This document shows, one piece after another, positions 32,375 through 40,061 of a DNA stretch of 64,000 nt. The stretch lies in the IMG/VR virus record IMGVR_UViG_3300044904_000088, positions 1 through 64,000 of that record; one strand, given 5' to 3'. Within the stretch, counting starts at the first letter, position 1, and every line of letters starts with the position of its first letter. The DNA comes from a virus. The notes under the pieces are model-generated. The model saw nothing but the letters and a program-made list of their open reading frames with translations. It had not been told where the DNA came from and searched no databases. Both the position numbers and the translations under genes were made by a program.

Positions 32375-32787
32375 GGTCTTGGCTCGCCGAACTTCGAGCA
32401 GCACCAGTACTCGAACTGGCCGCCGCCCGTATCGGACAGGATGTAGTCATGGACGCACCCGAGCGGCTCCCCGATGGTGGCGCTCTCGCCCATCTCGACC
32501 TTTATGCCGACCGTCGGTTCCCCGGTGCCCGCGTGGGCCAGGGTCGGCTCCAGGGCTGCGCGGGCGAACGCGAGATCCTCTTTGAGAATGCGACGAAGAC
32601 GCTTGGAACCATACCGTTCGGCGTGGACGGTGAGGTGTCGCAGCGCCGCTCGCAGCCGCTCGATTTCACGGTCGCCCTCGGCGGCTTCGGCCATGCGGAT
32701 GAGTTCGAGGGCCTCGTCGCCGAAGATGCCAGCGGTCTGCGTGCTGACGATGCGTTCCCTGAGTTCGGCTAGTCGCTTCAGATCCAT
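32371..32787 (-). CDS. Hypothetical 138-residue protein
   Basis: Starts MDLKRLAELRERIVSTQTAG at 32787, ten bases inside the upstream gene. An N-terminal helical half (AEAAEGDREIERLRAALRHL) precedes a compact second half ending CVHDYILSDTGGGQFEYWCC. No family recognised. Confidence 0.6.
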   Translation of the reverse strand: MDLKRLAELRERIVSTQTAGIFGDEALELIRMAEAAEGDREIERLRAALRHLTVHAERYGSKRLRRILKEDLAFARAALEPTLAHAGTGEPTVGIKVEMGESATIGEPLGCVHDYILSDTGGGQFEYWCCSKFGEPRP

Positions 32788-33212
32788 TCGTCCTCCTCCT
32801 TCGGCGGCTCGGCATCGGGCGTGACGGGGGCGGCTGGCTCGGGCAGTCTGCCCTTCTGCAGGTCGCCAATTAGCGCCGGGTTCAGCGGCGGGGGCACCGG
32901 AGCTGACCGCGTAAGAGGCGCCGGTTCCCGCTTCGCGTCCGGCTGCTCGCCGCGCTCGAGCAGCGGCCAGGCCTCGCCGGCGGCCAGGACACGGGACCGG
33001 CAGGCGTCGACGTCGAGGCAGCGCGGGATCGTGGTGATCTGCTTGCCGTCGGATCCGGGCTCGCGCCACCAGGCGGGCTTGAGCCAGACCTCCGCCGTCG
33101 TCGCCTCGAGCCCACAGAGCAGGCAGGTGGCGGGCTGCGGACCTCGGCCTTCCGCGTCGACCGGGAAGTCGCGCTCGGTGTCGAAGTACGGCTGGGGCTG
33201 GCTCACGACCAC
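32778..33212 (-). CDS. Hypothetical zinc-knuckle protein with Pro-rich tail
   Basis: A 144-residue protein. N-terminal half has CLLCGLEATTAEVWLKPAWW then IPRCLDVDACRSRV (four Cys for zinc). The C-terminal half is Pro/Ala-rich with an acidic end (PPKEEDEWI). It may be a small nucleic-acid or protein adaptor; family unknown. Confidence 0.6.
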   Translation of the reverse strand: MVVSQPQPYFDTERDFPVDAEGRGPQPATCLLCGLEATTAEVWLKPAWWREPGSDGKQITTIPRCLDVDACRSRVLAAGEAWPLLERGEQPDAKREPAPLTRSAPVPPPLNPALIGDLQKGRLPEPAAPVTPDAEPPKEEDEWI

Positions 33213-33331
33213 AGCCCCTGAAGAGGTGGCAGTTGGACCGGGGCTGGACGGGTCTTTTCGGGACAGATTCGGGGTTCGGGGATGACGCGCTGGTGGGCGT
33301 CCGTGCTCACGGGCTGCTCCCGGGAGGCCAT
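33203..33331 (-). CDS. Possible 42-residue protein
   Basis: Reads MASREQPVSTDAHQRVIPEP then RICPEKTRPAPVQ, overlapping the downstream gene start by ten bases. Pro-rich, no fold apparent; the frame is open to 33448, so the start is uncertain. Supported only by position in the coupled series. Confidence 0.35.
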   Translation of the reverse strand: MASREQPVSTDAHQRVIPEPRICPEKTRPAPVQLPPLQGLWS

Positions 33332-33437
33332 TTCGGCCCCCCTGACAGAAAACATGCCAACCTGGAGGCGGCGAATAAGGAGCGCGCGGGACAGGGAGAA
33401 GCGGCCTCGCGCCCCGTCGCGACCTATCCCCCTACCC

Positions 33438-34142
33438 TTATGCATCATCGCCGCTTCCTATCCATTCGTCTGGCGTTCTATCCACGACAATCGGCTTGAC
33501 GGCCGGGATTTGATCTGTAGGGTGCGCCGCGTTCCACGCCGCCGCTCGCTCCGCCAGATTCGCCAGCGCCCGGGAATCAACCTCCGGGGTCCCCTCGAGC
33601 AACTGACGAGGGCTACGCCCACTAGCCCGTAGCGTCTCGCCTCTTTGTCGTCTTGAATTCCGGTACCCCCTTTTAGGGGGTAAGGGGGTAGTAGATTCAT
33701 ATGGGACGGGACGGGGGCTAGCCCCGCGTGCTTGGATTGTGCTTAGCACTGTGCTAGCGGCTTGCTTAGCACTCTGCCTGCCGTCTGCTAAGTCGCTCGC
33801 CTGCCCTCTGGCTCGGGCGTAGCCACCCTTGCGGCCGGCCTCGACCTTCTGTTCACGCTCAATCTCGACCTGGTCGCGGCTCTTGTTGCGGCTCAGGAAG
33901 TCGTGGATGGCGTAGCCCTCGCCCTCGTGGTCGAACAGCCCCGCCTCGACCAACCTCTCGGCGAGTGCACAGGACCCGCCGAGAGTTCGTATGCGGTTCA
34001 AGTCGAGTTTGCCGTCAGTTAAGTACCGGTTCGACCACGAGATCGCGAGGAAGTACAGGCCGATGCAGGGCAGCCGCTGGCGACCGAGGGCCAGCACCTT
34101 CGGGTGGTCGTAGAAGTCGTCGTCCACGCGGCCCCAGGGCAT
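33438..34142 (-). CDS. DnaD-like replication initiation/organiser protein
   Basis: A 234-residue protein with the winged-helix N-terminus known from phage replisome organisers: MPWGRVDDDFYDHPKVLALG, then LPCIGLYFLAISWSNRYLTD and LGGSCALAERLVEAGLFD. A linker with KVEAGRKGGYARARG follows, then a long disordered stretch and VVDRTPDEWI at the end. It should bind the phage origin and help recruit host helicase. No helicase, primase or polymerase gene is seen, so host enzymes are probably used. A CCCCCT-AAA-AGGGGG hairpin lies inside the gene (about 33,663-33,680). Confidence 0.65.
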   Translation of the reverse strand: MPWGRVDDDFYDHPKVLALGRQRLPCIGLYFLAISWSNRYLTDGKLDLNRIRTLGGSCALAERLVEAGLFDHEGEGYAIHDFLSRNKSRDQVEIEREQKVEAGRKGGYARARGQASDLADGRQSAKQAASTVLSTIQARGASPRPVPYESTTPLPPKRGYRNSRRQRGETLRASGRSPRQLLEGTPEVDSRALANLAERAAAWNAAHPTDQIPAVKPIVVDRTPDEWIGSGDDA

Positions 34143-34427
34143 CTAGGCACCTCCCTGCTGGGCAGCCAGCATCTCGCGCTGTATCCCCCGTCGCGCCTTG
34201 GCTCTGGCGCGTTCGAGCTCGACATGACGCCAGTAATACCGGTGGCGCCGGAGTCGCGCTCCCGCCTTCCGGTTCTCCCGGCAACAGGCCTTGCAGCGGT
34301 GCCAGCCGCGCTTCTGGTACCAGAAATCGTTACTGAGCGGCCACCAGGAATGGCACTGTTCGCAGCGCATCTCGGGCTCGCCGCGGAAGCGGATGGCGTG
34401 CCAGGGCGGAAGATTGTCCACATGCAT
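34143..34427 (-). CDS. Zinc-ribbon protein
   Basis: A 94-residue protein starting MHVDNLPPWHAIRFRGEPEM. Two CxxC pairs, CEQCHSWWPLSNDFWYQKRG and HRCKACCRENR, form a ribbon of the type seen in many phage proteins next to replication genes; a very basic helix follows (HRYYWRHVELERARAKARRG). DNA or RNA binding is likely. Confidence 0.7.
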   Translation of the reverse strand: MHVDNLPPWHAIRFRGEPEMRCEQCHSWWPLSNDFWYQKRGWHRCKACCRENRKAGARLRRHRYYWRHVELERARAKARRGIQREMLAAQQGGA

Positions 34428-34429
34428 GG

Positions 34430-34780
34430 CTAGTCGACCGTCTCGACAGTTTCGAGCGAGGGCGGCTTGGCCTTGACCGCCCGGGCGGCGGCGAAGCGGT
34501 CACTGATCGCCTGGCGCTGCCCGGGACTGAGGTTCATCACGCGCTTGGGCGCATCTGTGGCCGCCGGGGCGGCCTTGTGGCCTTTCTTCTCCGGCAGGTA
34601 GGCCTCGCAGTCCACCGTGGCGCTCAGGACGAGCGTGAGGCCCGCAGGGAGGCCCTGATCGTCGGCGACGTACATCTCGCCACCGAGCTTTTCGATCGCC
34701 GCGCGCCACCCGCACACGAGTTCGTGCAGGCAACTGGCGCAGGGCGCCGAGATCGCAACTCGGGTGTTCGCGATAGACAT
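34430..34780 (-). CDS. Hypothetical 116-residue protein
   Basis: Starts MSIANTRVAISAPCASCLHE with a strong AAAGGAGAT site; the frame is open upstream but that part has no coding character. First half has CASC and later VDCEAYLPEK; the C-terminal half is a basic helix (VMNLSPGQRQAISDRFAAAR). No family recognised. Confidence 0.65.
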   Translation of the reverse strand: MSIANTRVAISAPCASCLHELVCGWRAAIEKLGGEMYVADDQGLPAGLTLVLSATVDCEAYLPEKKGHKAAPAATDAPKRVMNLSPGQRQAISDRFAAARAVKAKPPSLETVETVD

Positions 34781-35129
34781 CTGGCGGATCTCCTTTCTCG
34801 CCGGCAATGCCGGCTCGTCTTCGTCGCGTTCCTGGCCGCCCGGCTGGCCGTTGCAGCGGCCAGCCGGCTCGCATCTCCTGAGCGAATGGCAGCAGGCAGT
34901 CATGGCAGGGCAGCACCCGGTCTTGCCGGGCGCTCCAGCCGTTCCAGCGAGCCAGTTCCTCGGCGTCGAAGCAGAGCGGGACGAAGGCCGGAGCCTGTTC
35001 AGAAGGCTGCTCAGAAGTAGACGGCTCCGGCTCGCTGCCTTTCGCGCGCCACTCGCGGCTGAACACGCGAACGCCGTCATCGGCGTGGCGCTGGGCATGC
35101 CAGGAGGTGGGCGGCGGGGCCTTGGTCAT
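34500..35129 (-). CDS. Hypothetical protein, C-terminal extent doubtful
   Basis: The ATG at 35129 forms ATGA with the end of the overlapping methyltransferase-frame ORF. The first 100 residues look genuine (SREWRAKGSEPEPSTSEQ, FVPLCFDAEELARWNGWSAR, VLPCHDCLLPFAQEM). Beyond that the frame runs 280 bases into the next gene and turns Arg-rich, so the real protein may end earlier through a frameshift or sequence error near 34,800-34,850. Confidence 0.45.
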   Translation of the reverse strand: MTKAPPPTSWHAQRHADDGVRVFSREWRAKGSEPEPSTSEQPSEQAPAFVPLCFDAEELARWNGWSARQDRVLPCHDCLLPFAQEMRAGWPLQRPAGRPGTRRRRAGIAGEKGDPPDVYREHPSCDLGALRQLPARTRVRVARGDRKARWRDVRRRRSGPPCGPHARPERHGGLRGLPAGEERPQGRPGGHRCAQARDEPQSRAAPGDQ

Positions 35130-36097
35130 TGCTTAGTCCCACCCTTCGAGCAGTCGCCGCCCGATGACTTCGATGACTTGCGGCACGACGGCGTTTCCGA
35201 GGGACCTAAGTCGGTCCACCCGAGAGGGAACCCCATGAGCCACTCGACCCACGTTGGGTTCAACGAGCCACCAACCTGATTGGCTAGTTGCTCCCCGTGG
35301 TCCACCTTCCGGGGCGTATGCGTCCGGGGATGGGCCGTCGGAGTCGCCCAACGTTCGTTGAGGGCTGTCTGAGCCAGTGACGGTGCCCCTGTCCGCTTGC
35401 GGTCCTGAGCCCCCCGTAGCGTCCGCCCATCCCGTGCTGTCATCGTCGGGAAACGGCGGTAGAACTCCGTCCGGCTCATCCCACTCGAGCGTTTCCCCGA
35501 GCAGGGGCGAGGCGTGGGATAGCGGGTCGCCTGCGAGTAGGCTGGCCGTCGTGGATCGGAACCCGCGAAACGCGCTTGGTCCTGATCCTGCGCAGTCACC
35601 ATTGAGTTGGTGGGCGTGGGCCACGATGTAGACCCGATAACGGAGGTGGGGGGCACCGATGGCCGCAGCAGGTATGCAGTCCCATTCCGCGTCATACCCG
35701 AACGCGACCAGGTCCCCGAGTACGTCCCCGAACCCTCCGTGAGCCCCAAGGAGCCCTGGGACGTTTTCCACGAGGACGAGTCGGGGTCGTAGCTCGCGAA
35801 TGGCGCGTGCGAACTCGGGCCAGAGCCATCGCTCGTCGGCCTGAGCGAGTTGCTTTCCGGCGACGGAGACGGGCTGGCAGGGGAAGCCTCCAGCGAGGAG
35901 GTCGACCCGCTCGATTCCGCTCCAGTCGATGGTGCGGATGTCGCCGTAGCGGGCCACATCGGGCCAGTGCTTGGCGAGGACGCGGTTGCAGAAGGGGTCG
36001 ATCTCGACCTGCCAGCGTGGCGTCCAGCCTGCCCGTTCGAGGCCGAGGTCGATGCCGCCGATGCCAGCGAAGAGGCTGCCGAAGGTACGCACGTCAC
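35126..36097 (-). CDS. Overlapping ORF antiphase to the C5 methyltransferase
   Basis: A 323-codon frame fully overlaps the methyltransferase gene. Its GTG at 36097 overlaps the PolX stop as GTGA and its TGA overlaps the next gene as ATGA, the coupling used throughout this genome. The N-terminal part is Ser/Ala-rich, but the C-terminal half (TWSRSGMTRNGTAYLL, TSWPTPTNS, and SLNPTWVEWLMGFPLGWTDL then PSETPSCRK) matches sequences I know from many annotated phage methylase-associated proteins. Either it is translated, or the family recurs because this frame of C5 genes is generally open. Confidence 0.45.
   Translation of the reverse strand: MTCVPSAASSLASAASTSASNGQAGRHAGRSRSTPSATASSPSTGPMWPATATSAPSTGAESSGSTSSLEASPASPSPSPESNSLRPTSDGSGPSSHAPFASYDPDSSSWKTSQGSLGLTEGSGTYSGTWSRSGMTRNGTAYLLRPSVPPTSVIGSTSWPTPTNSMVTAQDQDQARFAGSDPRRPAYSQATRYPTPRPCSGKRSSGMSRTEFYRRFPTMTARDGRTLRGAQDRKRTGAPSLAQTALNERWATPTAHPRTHTPRKVDHGEQLANQVGGSLNPTWVEWLMGFPLGWTDLGPSETPSCRKSSKSSGGDCSKGGTKQ
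35133..36092 (-). CDS. C5-cytosine DNA methyltransferase
   Basis: A 319-residue enzyme with GTG start (36092), one base after the upstream stop. Motif I FGSLFAGIGGIDLGLE at 4-19, motif IV GGFPCQPVSVAG with catalytic C72, motif VI VENVPG (ENV 109-111), motif VIII-like region, and motif X RLRSLGNAVVPQVIE near the end, so it is complete. It probably protects phage DNA against restriction. The same DNA is open in another frame that also resembles known protein sequence (see 35,126-36,097). Confidence 0.9.
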   Translation of the reverse strand: MRTFGSLFAGIGGIDLGLERAGWTPRWQVEIDPFCNRVLAKHWPDVARYGDIRTIDWSGIERVDLLAGGFPCQPVSVAGKQLAQADERWLWPEFARAIRELRPRLVLVENVPGLLGAHGGFGDVLGDLVAFGYDAEWDCIPAAAIGAPHLRYRVYIVAHAHQLNGDCAGSGPSAFRGFRSTTASLLAGDPLSHASPLLGETLEWDEPDGVLPPFPDDDSTGWADATGGSGPQADRGTVTGSDSPQRTLGDSDGPSPDAYAPEGGPRGATSQSGWWLVEPNVGRVAHGVPSRVDRLRSLGNAVVPQVIEVIGRRLLEGWD

Positions 36098-36687
36098 GGC
36101 ACCCGCCTCTCGCTCGGCTCGATCCACGGCAGCCCGAGCGCGGTGTAGACGCTCTCCTCGCTCGGCGTCGGGATGACCGGGCAGGTGCAATCCTCGCGGC
36201 CCGGCGTGCCAAGGCCCCTGTGCAGCCGTCCGCCGATGACGTGGAAGCCCCTATGGCGGGCGTAGGTCACCAGCCACTGGCTGTAGTCGGCTGGACCCGT
36301 TCTGATCAGGAGGATCAGGCCCCATTGCTCTGCGGTCGTCAGGAACAGGTCGACCTGCATGCCACTGGCCAGGTGGCGCAGCTTGACGTAGCGATCGCCG
36401 CCGGAGAGCCGTTCCAGCATCGCGCTGTGCGTGCGCTCCGGCCGCTCGCCTTCGAGCATGGCCAGCGTCTCGGATAGGACGCTCACCTGGGCGGTGTCGC
36501 CCCACAGGCTCGCCGGCTCCTCGCGGTACCGCGGGATGGCCACGAACTCGATGTCGCCCACGTCCGCCTTTTCGCGGCGGACCGAACCCGCTACTCCGAG
36601 GCGGACGCAGGACGGGGCGAGTTGGCCATAGATCTCCTGGGCGACGCGGGCGGCGTCGGCGAGGGGTAGGCGGAGGCCAGTGCTCAT
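36094..36687 (-). CDS. PolX-like nucleotidyltransferase
   Basis: A 197-residue protein with the polymerase X palm: GVAGSVRREKADVGDIEFVA (GS at 34-35, catalytic D45 and E47), then MQVDLFLTTAEQWGL with D113. HRGFHVIGGRLHRG near the end matches the family. It lacks the HhH and 8-kDa domains of PolX repair polymerases, so it may be a minimal gap-filling polymerase or other nucleotidyltransferase. Its stop overlaps the reading frame described at 36,097. Confidence 0.75.
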   Translation of the reverse strand: MSTGLRLPLADAARVAQEIYGQLAPSCVRLGVAGSVRREKADVGDIEFVAIPRYREEPASLWGDTAQVSVLSETLAMLEGERPERTHSAMLERLSGGDRYVKLRHLASGMQVDLFLTTAEQWGLILLIRTGPADYSQWLVTYARHRGFHVIGGRLHRGLGTPGREDCTCPVIPTPSEESVYTALGLPWIEPSERRVP

Positions 36688-36696
36688 GGCGCGGAT

Positions 36697-37404
36697 TCAG
36701 ACCGGGAAGACGTGGTCGCCCGGGTGCTCGGCGGGCATGTTGCAACCGGGCATCGGGCAGCCTTCGACCGTGTTGACCGTGATCGAGCGCCGCTCCTTGT
36801 CGACGACGGCGCCGGGGAAGTACTCATCAGCGTGGTCCAGGACGGCATCGACGATGCGTTCCGGCAGGTCTTTCTCAGGCCGCGCGAACGGGACGACCTT
36901 CTGCTCGCCCTCGGTGGGCGCAGTGCCGAAGCCGGGCTCGAACATCGCCAACTGGCGGTCGAAGAGCGCGATCTCGTCCTGCCAGGCGCCGTACTTGCGC
37001 ACCACGAACCCGAACTCCTCGAGGTCGTGCTTCATGACGCGCAGGGCGCCTTTCTCGGACATCGAGCCGTGGCAGAGCTCGTGGCTGACGAGCGCTTCCT
37101 GCTGGCTGGCGGAGAGCCGCGTCCAAGCCCATTCCTCGACGCGGATGATGGCGTCGTAGGCGGTCAGGCCGTGCCAGAGCGGGGCGACTTTGACGAAGCG
37201 GGCCAGGACGACGCAACCGCCATGCTCCTTGGGCTTGGCGCCGCGGACGATGACGCAGCCGAGCTTGAAGTTGTTAGCCCAGCCGAACTGGACCGGGTTG
37301 AGGCGGATGAGGCGGTGCATAACCGTCTCGATCTCGCCGCTGATCTCGTAGACGACCGGCGCGGCCGGCTCCCTGTGGGCGCGAACATGACGTGGCATGG
37401 CCAT
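36697..37404 (-). CDS. Putative phage metallopeptidase
   Basis: A 235-residue protein starting MAMPRHVRAHREPAAPVVYE at 37404, with AAAGGAG about ten bases upstream. VSHELCHGSMSEKGALRVMK carries the HExxH-like zinc site (HELCH), placed as in the phage metallopeptidase family, followed by a conserved EFGFVVRKYG helix. A C-terminal CPMPGCNMPAEHPGDH knuckle is added. Substrate unknown; in other phages this family lies near recombination genes, as here. Confidence 0.72.
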   Translation of the reverse strand: MAMPRHVRAHREPAAPVVYEISGEIETVMHRLIRLNPVQFGWANNFKLGCVIVRGAKPKEHGGCVVLARFVKVAPLWHGLTAYDAIIRVEEWAWTRLSASQQEALVSHELCHGSMSEKGALRVMKHDLEEFGFVVRKYGAWQDEIALFDRQLAMFEPGFGTAPTEGEQKVVPFARPEKDLPERIVDAVLDHADEYFPGAVVDKERRSITVNTVEGCPMPGCNMPAEHPGDHVFPV

Positions 37405-37420
37405 GGGAACAGGACTCCTT

Positions 37421-37705
37421 TCAGCGCCGCGGCAGGGCGACGCGCTGGCTCGGGCTGGGCTGCGGCCCGCCCGCATCCGCATTGGCTGGGTAGAGATCGC
37501 CGACGACGGTCCTGATGACGGTGAGTTGGAGAACATCGACTGCCAGGGCCTCTGGCACCTTGCCGTCCGCGCCGACCCTGGGCTGGACCAAGGCGCGGGC
37601 GCATCCCGTTAGGTACTGAAGGACGGCGATGGCGGTGCCCTCCACCTGAGTGATCTCGTCCCGGACGTAATCGCCGAGGCCGATGCCGTTGGTTTCGATC
37701 TGCAC
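37421..37705 (-). CDS. Hypothetical 94-residue protein
   Basis: GTG start after GGAGGTT six to seven bases upstream. It begins MQIETNGIGLGDYVRDEITQ and contains GTAIAVLQYLTGCARALVQP then AVDVLQLTVIRTV. The pattern resembles small SH3-like or acylphosphatase-like phage proteins (GDxVxDxITxxxG), but I do not assign it. Confidence 0.6.
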   Translation of the reverse strand: MQIETNGIGLGDYVRDEITQVEGTAIAVLQYLTGCARALVQPRVGADGKVPEALAVDVLQLTVIRTVVGDLYPANADAGGPQPSPSQRVALPRR

Positions 37706-37717
37706 TTGACGAACCTC

Positions 37718-39994
37718 CTAGTAGATCTGGGTGACTACGGACCCGGACGGGCCCTTGACGACCTCGTAGACCGAGTCGCCGACGTCGGCGAGATCCTGGT
37801 GGTGAGAGACGAGCACGACCCGCTCCAGTTCGCCCTGGTGGGCGAGGATGCGGAGCGCCTGGCCGAAGGAGCGGCGGGCGTCGGCATCCAGCCCATCCGG
37901 CTCGTCGATGACCAGCGTGCGTATAGCCGTGCCCGCGCGCCGCGCAACCAGGCGCGAGAGTCCGACGGCGATGGCCAATGACACGCTCATGCGCTCACCG
38001 CCGCTGTAGAGCGCTAACGCGCGCTCACCGGCGTCGTCTGAGACAATCAGGTCGAGCGCCTCGACGATGCCCTTGCCGTCCTTCTTGGCCCGTTGGGCGC
38101 GGATGTCCAGCGTCATGCCCGGGCGCAGTTGCTCGAGCAGTGCATTCGCGCTGGAAGTGAGCTCCGGCAGGACGGATTCGATAATCCGGGCCGGGATACC
38201 GGTGGCGCCGAAGGCGGCCACGAGACGGCGCAGACGGGCGAGCCACAGGTCGGCGGCCCTGAGCGTGTCCCGCAAGACGTCCCGCTCCTCAGCGATGCGC
38301 TCGAGGCGCTCAAGGCCAGCCACAGCCTGGGCGATGGTGCCTGCGACGCGCCGGCGCTCCTCAGCCCGCGCCCGCAGGTTGCTCTCGACCTGGCCCAGGG
38401 CGAACTTGGTCTCTTCGGCCCGGGAGCGCAGGGCATCGCCCTCGCTGGCTCGGGCTTCTGCCTCGCCCAGCGCGGTGCGGGCGGCCTTGCCAGCGGCCTC
38501 GATCTCTGCCAGTTCGGCCTCGGCCTCGGCGATGGTGGCGCGGGCCGTCTCGGCTGCGGAGCGCATCGACTCGAGGAAGCGAGCCGCCTCGCGAGCCGCC
38601 AGAGCGGCACGGTGCCCCGCGCGGGCGTCCGTGAGATTGATCGGGTCGTATGCCAGGGCGTGCCGATTGATCCTCAGGCGCTCCACCTTCGCAGCCTCCA
38701 TCGCGAGGTGCAGCGGCTCCTGGGGCTCGGCTCCGATGTCTGCGATGTCCAGTCGCGCCTGCCGCAGCTTCTCCCCGAGGCCTGCCTGATCGTGCTGCCA
38801 GGAGTGGTTGCAGTTCGGGCAGGTGATCGGCGGCAGCTTCCGCAGGTCATCGACCAGTTCGTCGACGCGGCTCTGGCGGGTGGAGCGCTCGTGGAGCCAA
38901 GCTTCGTGCAGGACATCAAAACGGTGTCGGTCGGCTTCGACCGCCGCCGCGTTGGTGGCGATCGCCCGCTCCAGTTCGCGGTCTTCGGCCTCAGCCCGCT
39001 CGAGGCGGCCGACCTCGATCTCCAATGCTTGGACGTCGGGGATAGCGGAGAGGTCGGGATCTGCGGCCGCGATTGCCCGCGTCGCCTCCTGGCCTTTGCC
39101 GAGGGCATCCATTCTTCGTGCGTTCACGCGCCGGTAGCGGACCGCCTGCTCCTCGAGGTCGGCCTTGCGTTGAGCGGCCTCGCGGGAAGCTGCCTCGCCG
39201 GCCGCGATCCCCACCGCAAGCCCCTGCAAGGTGGCCGCCAGGTTGGCGCGTGTCGCCTCGTCCTGCTGGTCTTCCGCCTCGAGGCCCGCCGCCAGAGCGA
39301 CCGCCTGTGCCCGGTCGGCCTCCATCGCCTCGCGCGCCTCCAACTCCGCCTCGAGTCGCGCCACGGTGGCGCGGTCGGCTGCAGTCTTGCCTTCGACGCC
39401 GCGCGTCTCTTCCCGAGCTCGGACCTCTGCCCGTTCCCACAGATCGAGCCCCAGGACGGTCCCCAGGATCCGCTTGCGGTCGCCAGCGGTGGCCTCGGCG
39501 AAGCGGTTAGCCTGGCCCTGGCCGAGCAGGACGGCGGTGTCGAAGGTCGGGGCGTCCATACGCAGGAGGGCCTCGATCTTGGCCTGCGTGTCGCGGATCG
39601 TGTCGCCGGTCAGCGGCCGCCAGCCGCCCGCGTCCCCTTCTTCGCAAGCTGCGCCGTGCTCGAGAGGATTGGGGCAGACATGAGGCGCACGGATCGCGAG
39701 TTCGAGGAAGGAGGAGCCGCGCGCTTTGGTCGAGCGGCCGCGAGTGATGGCGTACTCGGCGCCGGCGAAGGCGATCTCCGCGCGGACGCTCATCTCGTTC
39801 TGCCCGAGCTGCACCAGGTCGTCGGTGCGGCCGCGGGCGTCATCGAACAAGCTGTACCTGAGGGCATCGATCGCGAGTGCCGATTTACCTGATCCATTCG
39901 AACCCACGAACGTGGCGAGCCTCGCCCCCCCGAAGGCCAAGTCCGTGTGCTCGTGCGAAATGAAATGGCGCAAGCTGAGGCTGTTCAGGCGCAC
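37718..39994 (-). CDS. SbcC/Rad50-like ATPase
   Basis: A 758-residue SMC-family protein, GTG start (39994) after GAGGTGGG. Walker A GSNGSGKSA (31-38), Q-loop LGQGQANRFAEA (158-169), coiled coil with zinc hook CPNC (C392, C395), second coiled coil, signature YSGGERMSVSLAIAVGLSRL, and Walker B TLVIDEPDGLDADARR. With the adjacent SbcD partner it should process DNA ends and hairpins. An extra Cys-rich insert (CPNPLEHGAACEEGD, about 107-121) is unusual. Confidence 0.92.
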   Translation of the reverse strand: MRLNSLSLRHFISHEHTDLAFGGARLATFVGSNGSGKSALAIDALRYSLFDDARGRTDDLVQLGQNEMSVRAEIAFAGAEYAITRGRSTKARGSSFLELAIRAPHVCPNPLEHGAACEEGDAGGWRPLTGDTIRDTQAKIEALLRMDAPTFDTAVLLGQGQANRFAEATAGDRKRILGTVLGLDLWERAEVRAREETRGVEGKTAADRATVARLEAELEAREAMEADRAQAVALAAGLEAEDQQDEATRANLAATLQGLAVGIAAGEAASREAAQRKADLEEQAVRYRRVNARRMDALGKGQEATRAIAAADPDLSAIPDVQALEIEVGRLERAEAEDRELERAIATNAAAVEADRHRFDVLHEAWLHERSTRQSRVDELVDDLRKLPPITCPNCNHSWQHDQAGLGEKLRQARLDIADIGAEPQEPLHLAMEAAKVERLRINRHALAYDPINLTDARAGHRAALAAREAARFLESMRSAAETARATIAEAEAELAEIEAAGKAARTALGEAEARASEGDALRSRAEETKFALGQVESNLRARAEERRRVAGTIAQAVAGLERLERIAEERDVLRDTLRAADLWLARLRRLVAAFGATGIPARIIESVLPELTSSANALLEQLRPGMTLDIRAQRAKKDGKGIVEALDLIVSDDAGERALALYSGGERMSVSLAIAVGLSRLVARRAGTAIRTLVIDEPDGLDADARRSFGQALRILAHQGELERVVLVSHHQDLADVGDSVYEVVKGPSGSVVTQIY

Positions 39995-40061
39995 GTCGCC
40001 CACCTCTTCCCTTGGGCGGCCACTCGGTGATCGCACCCCTCGACGGAGTACTTCGTCGGTC

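Noticed and set aside
33655-33710. CCCCCTTTTAGGGGGTAAGGGGG as a terminator or recoding site
   Set aside because: It lies inside the DnaD-like gene and the frame stays intact through it; the stem is only six base pairs and no alternative frame continues with coding quality.
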